A stretch of DNA of 23,546 nucleotides from Gracilariopsis chorda. Lineage: Eukaryota > Rhodophyta > Florideophyceae > Gracilariales > Gracilariaceae. The stretch covers positions 1 through 23,546 of the forward strand of contig NBIV01000456.1 of NCBI GenBank assembly GCA_003194525.1, written 5' to 3'. A program made the translations under genes and the position numbers. The notes beneath the pieces are model-generated. The model worked only from the letters and a program-made list of their open reading frames with translations, made no database searches and had not been told where the DNA came from. This document shows, piece after piece, positions 18,979 through 23,546 of this stretch (position 1 is the stretch's first letter; each line of letters begins with the position of its first letter).

Positions 18979-20752
18979 TTGAATCAGGACGTGACACCGC
19001 ATCGGAGTATGAGGATGGGACGTCATCACTGGCAGTGAGTAGGGCAGTGCCGCGCCACCACGAGGTAGGCGCTCTACGATCACGAGTGGATCTCCGAAGT
19101 GGTGGTGGATCTGGTACATCTGGCTCAACTTCTGTCTCAGCTGTGGGCTCATCGTGGCCACTGCCTGAAGCTTCTTCTGGTGGAGTATCTGGTGCAGCGG
19201 GTTCAACTTGGGCAGCATCGGTGGGTTTAGTAGAGGTGGAGGTGATGTTTGATTTCGGCTTGTCCGAGATGTCGATCTCAGCATAGTCGTCATCATCAAC
19301 GTGGTCAGTACCTTGATCTGAACCACTACATTCGTCAAACCTCACATCTCTCGACACAACCACCTTCTTCTTTTGCGCATCCCACAGTTTATAACCGTTC
19401 GATCCAGTTGTGTACCCAATAAAGATCGCCTCCACGGCACGTTGCTCCAGCTTCTTCAGCTTGTGGTCCACCACTTTGTACCAGCACCGGCTACCGAACA
19501 CACGCAGATTGCTCAAGTCAGGTTCATATCCACTCCACATCTCGAGTGGTGTCACGTCACTTGGAAGGGCCTTGCAGGTGACTCGATTGCGCACATACAC
19601 TGCAACGTTCAATGCTTCAGCCCAGAAGCTCTTTGGCAGTTTCTTGTGATGCAGCATCGATCTCACCAAGTCCATGAGTGTTCGGTTGAACCGTTCGGCC
19701 AGACCATTCTGATGTGGATTGTAAGGCACCGTTCGCTGATGTTCAATACCGTGACGTTCAAGCTCTTGTGAAAACTTCTTTGACACATATTCACCAGCAT
19801 TGTCTGTGCGTAACGCATGTAGCACAGACTCACGTGCGGTAATGGTTTTCACATGTCGGTCACTCTGATTTTGAACCATCTTGAGCCACTTCACGAACAC
19901 GTGGAACACCTCATCCTTGGTCTTGAGCATGTACAAGAAGCAAAAACGGGAGTGATCATCGATGAATGTGACGAAGTAGCGTGAACCTCCCAAGGAACCT
20001 ACTTGGATTGGACCACAAATGTCCGAATGCACTAGGTCCAATGGGTGCAAAGCCCGTTCCCCCCCTTGCTTGGGAGTTGGAGCACGTGTAGATTTTCCCA
20101 CTACACAAGAGTCACACACATCCATCGATTGATTCAAGTCCACATTCAGCCCTGACACAACACCGTTACGAGCCATATGTTTGATACCATCCACATTCAC
20201 ATGAGCCATTCGAGCATGCCATAGTGACAGGTCAGTCACAAGTGCGTTGTCCATGTCTTCTGGTACTTCAATCGCGGTACATAGGTAGTACAGTCCTTTG
20301 ATGCGACGGCCCTGGGCGATCATGGTGTTGCCTTTGTATACACATACTTTGGTTTTGTCAAACACCACTCGCGCACCCAGGTCACACATCGCAGATACTG
20401 ACAGCAGATGATACCTTAGATTCGGTACGTGCACTACTTCACCCAACCGGCACTTGCTCTTACGCCCTTCAACAGCGAGATCGAGGTGGACACTGCCATG
20501 ACCAAGAGACTCCAGCTTCGAGTCATTGCCGATACTCACACCGGCAGACTCTCTTTTGCTATAACTGTCAAACATGGACTCGTCATACGTCATATGGGCG
20601 GTGGCACCAGAGTCAATGATCCAGTCACTGATACTTTCTTCCACAGAACCTGTCGCAATGAGACAAACAAAGTCAGAGTCACTGTCACATCCTCGTTTCT
20701 CGTTGCTGGATCGGTCTGCACAGCTGGGTTTGCGGCAGCACTCTGCTCTTTG
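18979..20752 (-). CDS. pol: B protease-integrase part of pol
   Basis: An open frame entered from gag by a -1 change; it has no start of its own that I would trust (the GTG at 20644 is only the first alternative start). Counting from 20644: protease active site DSGATAHM (Asp-11), gag-pre-integrase, integrase zinc-binding site H143, H148, C177, C180, and catalytic core D208 (HSDIC), D281 (RTDNAGEY), E317 (GLAERFNR) with the DX35E spacing. A Pro/Asp/Glu-rich linker (residues 440-530) follows, then the start of RT. Protease cuts the polyprotein and integrase inserts the cDNA. The frame is lost at an A5 run (complement of 18976-18980), past which it ends at TGA 18950. All catalytic residues are present. 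Confidence 0.92.
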
Positions 20753-21456
20753 CTAGCTTCGTCACGTTGTCTCTTGAAACAGTTTCTCTGGATATGCCCC
20801 TTCTTACCACAGTAGTAGCACACCATGGACTTCTTTCGTGACTGCGCACCGACCAAAGCCGTGTCACTTCCGGACTCCTCCTTGGCACGATCGTTCATTC
20901 GCTGTTCCTCTTGCAGCAAACGACTCTTCACAAACTCTAAATCGAGTTTACGATCACCAATCGTGGTGTCAATAGCGACAATGAGGTGTTCGAAGCGGTC
21001 TGGTAGCCCACATAGGATTGCCATAGCGATGTCTTCCTCCTCAACCACTACGTCCATGCTCTTCAGATCCGATGCAAGATGACGAACACGATTGATGAAG
21101 TGTAACATTTTCTCATCATCTCGCATCTTGGCTGTGTAGAAGGCACGTCTTGCATTGATTCGGTTGAGCAGCGTTTTACGCTGGAACACATCGCAAATGG
21201 CATTCCACATTTCCGCAGCATTCTCGGTATCCCTCACATGGTCCAAATGCTCATCACTGATGCTGAGACCAATAACAGCCCTGGCCTTGGCGTCTTTCTT
21301 CTTCCATGCTGACAACTCGTCATCGTCCGTAGGCCTGGTTGATTCAAGATGGTCATCGAGGTCCTTGAGTGCAAGCAGCAACTCAACCTTTTGCTTCCAT
21401 ACATGGAAGTTATCCTCGCCCAACTTTTCAATCTTGATGCCACCGAATGAATCCAT
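20590..21456 (-). CDS. gag: B gag: copia capsid-nucleocapsid protein
   Basis: The ATG at 21456 opens 288 codons. Gag forms the virus-like particle that packages element RNA. The N-terminus IEKLGEDNFHVWKQKVELLL and the middle part (WNAICDVFQRKTLLNRI, LHFINRVRHLASDL, ILCGLPDRFEHL) are typical copia Gag. A CCHC zinc knuckle is at residues 213-226 (C213, C216, H221, C226), followed by a basic stretch. The last 30 or so residues after about codon 255 are out-of-frame readthrough ending at TGA, because the protease frame is entered by a -1 change between 20752 and 20590. Gag and protease frames overlap by about 160 nt. The knuckle itself is intact. Confidence 0.92.
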   Translation of the reverse strand: MDSFGGIKIEKLGEDNFHVWKQKVELLLALKDLDDHLESTRPTDDDELSAWKKKDAKARAVIGLSISDEHLDHVRDTENAAEMWNAICDVFQRKTLLNRINARRAFYTAKMRDDEKMLHFINRVRHLASDLKSMDVVVEEEDIAMAILCGLPDRFEHLIVAIDTTIGDRKLDLEFVKSRLLQEEQRMNDRAKEESGSDTALVGAQSRKKSMVCYYCGKKGHIQRNCFKRQRDEASKEQSAAANPAVQTDPATRNEDVTVTLTLFVSLRQVLWKKVSVTGSLTLVPPPI

Positions 21457-21526
21457 GCTTGGTAGATGTCAACAACCAGCACAGGTGCGATGAAAGACCT
21501 ACGGCACTTAAGTAGTACAAAAATGG

Positions 21527-21577
21527 CAACAACGACAACAATAACAACAAAAACAACGACAACAACAACAACAAAAC
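21527..21577. repeat. CAA/GTT trinucleotide tract upstream of B gag
   Basis: About 50 bp of imperfect CAA repeats on the plus strand (interrupted by CGA, TAA and AAA triplets), hence GTT repeats in the element RNA about 70 nt before the gag ATG. Confidence 0.85.
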
Positions 21578-21649
21578 TTCAAATTCGGGCGCACTGACGG
21601 GAGAAACTACCTCCGCTACCCTAGGGTGTCGGACCCCTGGCCCCCGGAG

Positions 21650-22249
21650 ATGCTCCGGGTACAAGACGTCTTCTTCTGTCTCCCCTCTCCTACGTCTAAG
21701 GAGAAGTTGCGTCGCTCTCTACGAGGCTTCCAGAGGATGGTTAATGACCCAAGATATGCCTTTACCAAGTATAACCCTCTCTGGCCTCTTGCAAGAACTT
21801 GCGCGACCTCGCAACTGAAGCTACTATGGCAACCAAAGTACGCTGCTAACGCGCAACCACTTAAGGTCACACGCGGCCTGATCCTAAGAAGGAGGTCAGC
21901 CTACGCCACGTCGCCTCCCCGCACAAACGCCCAAGGTCAGATGCACGGATCAAAAGCTCGTTATGGAATACCTTCGCAACAGCCCAAGAATCCCGACACG
22001 CAGTCAGGATCAAAACAAATAATTCAATCACCCGCACCAGCGCAGTACGCCACGGCACCCCGTCCACAGATGCACCCGCTGAACTTACCAGGTCTTAACG
22101 ACCGTCACCGTTATCTGTCCAAATGGACCGGTGGGAAGCCGCTCGACAGTACACCCGCTTTGGTTCAAGCCGCCAGGCTCACGTCCCGGATACCTGGAAT
22201 CACCCAAAGTAACCCGGATCAACCGCTCGTCGCACTGGACACCAGATGA
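21650..22249 (+). CDS. Hypothetical antisense ORF in the B leader (199 aa), unrecognised
   Basis: An ATG at 21650 opens 199 codons to TGA at 22247, antisense to the element RNA (a GTG at 21626 would add eight residues). The product would be basic and rich in Pro, Gln, Ser and Arg, starting MLRVQDVFFCLPSP, with no transmembrane segment or motif I recognise. No plus-strand promoter is visible nearby. In its favour are its length and its location in a leader far longer than usual. Against it are the lack of any family resemblance and the low plus-strand T content, which makes stop codons rarer. It may be a chance frame, a captured host fragment, or an accessory antisense gene. Confidence 0.3.
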   Translation: MLRVQDVFFCLPSPTSKEKLRRSLRGFQRMVNDPRYAFTKYNPLWPLARTCATSQLKLLWQPKYAANAQPLKVTRGLILRRRSAYATSPPRTNAQGQMHGSKARYGIPSQQPKNPDTQSGSKQIIQSPAPAQYATAPRPQMHPLNLPGLNDRHRYLSKWTGGKPLDSTPALVQAARLTSRIPGITQSNPDQPLVALDTR

Positions 22250-22653
22250 TGATTAAGAAACACGAAAAACAAACAACTGCTGAGCACACGATCACGGAGC
22301 CCAGACTTCGAAACTAGACCGACTCGACCTCACGATACGACCCGACAAACGACTTGGGGATCCCAAAACACAAGATAGAGGGAGTGTCACACACAAAGTA
22401 GATAGCGATCGACAACACGGGCAACAACGGAGCCCAACTCAACAACGATAGGAAGTAAACGTCGAACCACTACCACCACACGCCCTCAGGAGGAACGCAA
22501 ACCAAAGGAGAATGACCAACACCGACCAACAATGGGATCAAGACACCCGACGCAACAACGAAAGAGGCAACAACAGCGAAACGGATGAACGGCGGTGAGG
22601 GAGAGCGGCGACAGACGAACGATACGGAAAGGATAGCGGCAGCGGTCAGCGGG

Positions 22654-22668
22654 GCTGGGCCCATAACC
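22654..22668 (-). other. B primer-binding site for a half initiator tRNA-Met
   Basis: The plus strand reads GCTGGGCCCATAACC, directly next to the LTR end at 22669. This is 15 of 15 bases of the anticodon arm of initiator tRNA-Met (CAT anticodon inside), so the element RNA carries its complement, GGTTATGGGCCCAGC. The known precedent is Drosophila copia, which is primed by the 5' half of tRNA-iMet cut in the anticodon loop and not by the CCA 3' end. The position and exact match make this the PBS and not a tRNA gene fragment. Confidence 0.93.
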
Positions 22669-23440
22669 TGTTGAAAGTTGAAAGGAAGTTGAGGGATGGA
22701 AGGGAAGTTCGCCAGCTCTGCTTGGATTTACTTGGAGTCCTTCAGGCCACTCTTATATACCACTCTAAACTCGAATTGCGCGGGAACACCAACTACAAGT
22801 AAAACCTAAACCACTAAGCAGGGACACTCAATACTACCAATCATCATCTAACATGACATAGCCAGCTCAGCACAACCTCATTACACCAACGCACACCAAC
22901 GCACCAATGTTCTGTAATAGTTACGTGCATACACATGACCATGACAAGGCACAAATTCACGACTCCAACACACGCCAGCACATGCCAACACATCACGGTA
23001 AGTCAACACGTTACGGTAAGTCGGCACGTAACCTGTGGTGTTAGTGCCATGTCATCATGTGGCGATGCACACAACACCCACGTCATCAATATACCCGTGC
23101 ATGTGTAAACCTGTTGACAGTGCATGCGCACCTTACCATTGTACCAACCACTGCTGTACCACTTGTACCAGGTGTCAACCACTTCATCAGTATCCCCTGC
23201 ACAACGTACACTGTGACCACTGTAGTAGCTGGACACGTGGGTGTGTCCAACCGATCCAGTTATGCCATACCACTTGTACGCACCACGTTGCATATGTACA
23301 TTTGCAGTAGCCAATCAGAAGCCAGTTTCACGTTGGGTTCGCGCACACGCGCATATGCGCTTTTGCAGAGGTACCTCTAAAACAGCCCATGCTCCCCGGA
23401 ACATTTGGTTTTCAGTGACAGCACAGTACTACTGCCAACA
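22669..23440 (-). repeat. B element 5' LTR (772 bp), promoter LTR
   Basis: A direct copy of 16631-17410. The differences are nearly all single-base deletions, for example GAGGGATGG for GAGGGGATGG, CTCTGCTTGG for CTCTAGCTTGG, TGCACAACG for TGCACACAACG, and GTACCTCTAA for GTACCCTCTAA. The TATA box GGTATATAA (complement of 22753-22761) lies about 85 nt before the PBS. It would drive the genomic RNA on the minus strand. Confidence 0.95.
22753..22761 (-). promoter_or_regulatory. TATA box of the B 5' LTR
   Basis: GGTATATAA on the minus strand. It sits at the same LTR position as in the 3' LTR (16718-16726) and in the reversed solo LTRs, so it is conserved across six LTR copies. Confidence 0.65.
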
Positions 23441-23445
23441 AGTAT
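23441..23445. repeat. Target-site duplication, right copy (AGTAT)
   Basis: AGTAT follows CAACA of the right LTR. Together with 16626-16630 it accounts exactly for the empty site seen in units 1-3. Confidence 0.93.
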
Positions 23446-23546
23446 GAGAAGGTCATCCACGTATACCAGGATGTATGCATAAGTGTCAGCAGGTAACTTG
23501 CGCCTGAAAACACATGTGCATTGGGTAATTCTTCAAAACCTATGCC
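23441..23546 (-). repeat. Unit 4, right fragment, resumes after the B insertion
   Basis: The tandem unit continues here exactly where it broke off at 16630, starting with the duplicated AGTAT. It matches 5607-5711 and 11105-11209 (RT coding) and runs off the window end. One G is missing relative to the other copies (CACATGTGCATT instead of CACATGGTGCATT). Confidence 0.93.
23441..23546 (-). pseudogene. A4 copy: RT palm with YVDD box, upstream of the B insertion
   Basis: The minus strand encodes the stretch with ADTYAYILVYVDDLLILT and is cut right after it by B. The copy continues beyond the window end. A deletion of one G near 23516 (relative to units 2 and 3) shifts the frame. Confidence 0.82.

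Larger units (their letters stand above)
21457..22653 (-). other. B leader between PBS and gag (about 1.2 kb)
   Basis: Copia-type leaders are usually a few hundred bases or less, so this one is long. On the sense strand it is rich in T and G with Gln/Leu-poor, frequently stopped frames. Next to gag (complement of 21527-21577) is a GTT-type trinucleotide tract, and at 21643-21659 there is a perfect 7-bp hairpin (CCCGGAG-ATG-CTCCGGG). The opposite strand is open for 199 codons (21650-22249). Positions 22250-22653 hold A/C-rich plus-strand sequence with nothing else I recognise. Confidence 0.75.
16631..23440 (-). mobile_element. Full-length Ty1/copia element B, nested in the A4 reverse transcriptase
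   Basis: A 6810-bp element bounded by two direct LTRs (16631-17410 and 22669-23440, both TGTTG...CAACA) and by a perfect 5-bp duplication AGTAT (16626-16630 and 23441-23445). The uninterrupted target is present once in units 1-3 (70-74, 5607-5611, 11105-11109). In minus-strand order it reads 5' LTR, PBS, long leader, gag, protease-integrase, RT-RNase H, polypurine tract, 3' LTR. Protease-integrase-RT is the copia order. The LTRs differ by about seven short indels and at most one or two substitutions, so the insertion is recent and younger than the array. Two single-base frame changes break Gag-Pol as given. Confidence 0.96.

Noticed and set aside
20685..20888. Possible in-phase -1 slippery heptamer near the B gag/protease junction
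   Set aside because: Candidates such as GCAAACC, GACTTTG and GGAAGAAA were checked codon by codon and do not fit X XXY YYZ in the gag phase.
22654..22668. tRNA-Met gene fragment
   Set aside because: Only the 15 bases touching the LTR match; there is no acceptor, D or T arm around it. It is the primer-binding site.

Overview
This window is eukaryotic repeat DNA. It holds nothing but Ty1/copia (Pseudoviridae-type) LTR retrotransposon sequence, and nearly all the coding is on the minus strand. I see no host gene, rRNA or tRNA gene, CRISPR array or bacterial feature. The host cannot be named. The only hint is the primer-binding site of the youngest element, which matches the anticodon arm of an initiator tRNA-Met of the form I recall from animals (GCTGGGCCCATAACC) better than the plant or yeast forms. 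That is weak lineage evidence.

Layout. A ~5.5-kb macro-repeat runs head to tail through the window: unit 1 = 1-5536, unit 2 = 5537-11034, unit 3 = 11035-16555, and the start of unit 4 = 16556-16630, resuming at 23441-23546. Each unit carries a degenerate minus-strand copia element, here called family A: gag, CCHC knuckle, protease, integrase, reverse transcriptase and a truncated RNase H. The 3' end of A is cut off inside RNase H and abuts a ~780-bp LTR in the opposite (plus) orientation. This is followed by two diverged minus-strand LTR-like modules that lead into the gag of the next A copy. All copies share the same in-frame stops and frameshifts, so A was already dead when the array formed. 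The array therefore grew by DNA-level duplication, not by repeated retrotransposition.

Unit 4 is interrupted 7 codons past the YVDD box of its RT by a full-length, very young copia element, here called family B (16631-23440, minus strand). B has near-identical LTRs (780 and 772 bp, TGTTG...CAACA), a perfect 5-bp target duplication (AGTAT), a PBS for a half-tRNA-iMet primer as in Drosophila copia, a polypurine tract, and gag, PR-IN and RT-RH coding regions. B's reading frame is broken twice by single-base shifts, at the gag/PR junction and at an A5 run between IN and RT. It also has an unusually long ~1.2-kb leader containing an open antisense frame of 199 codons. The plus-oriented LTR in every A unit is nearly the same sequence as B's LTR, so the B family was present before the array formed and inserted again after it.

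Divergence between units is mostly single-base indels and comes in patches (1-3240 and about 9750-11100), while other 0.6-2.5 kb stretches align without any indel. This looks like uneven assembly consensus as much as evolution, and it limits how firmly the frameshifts can be read as biological.
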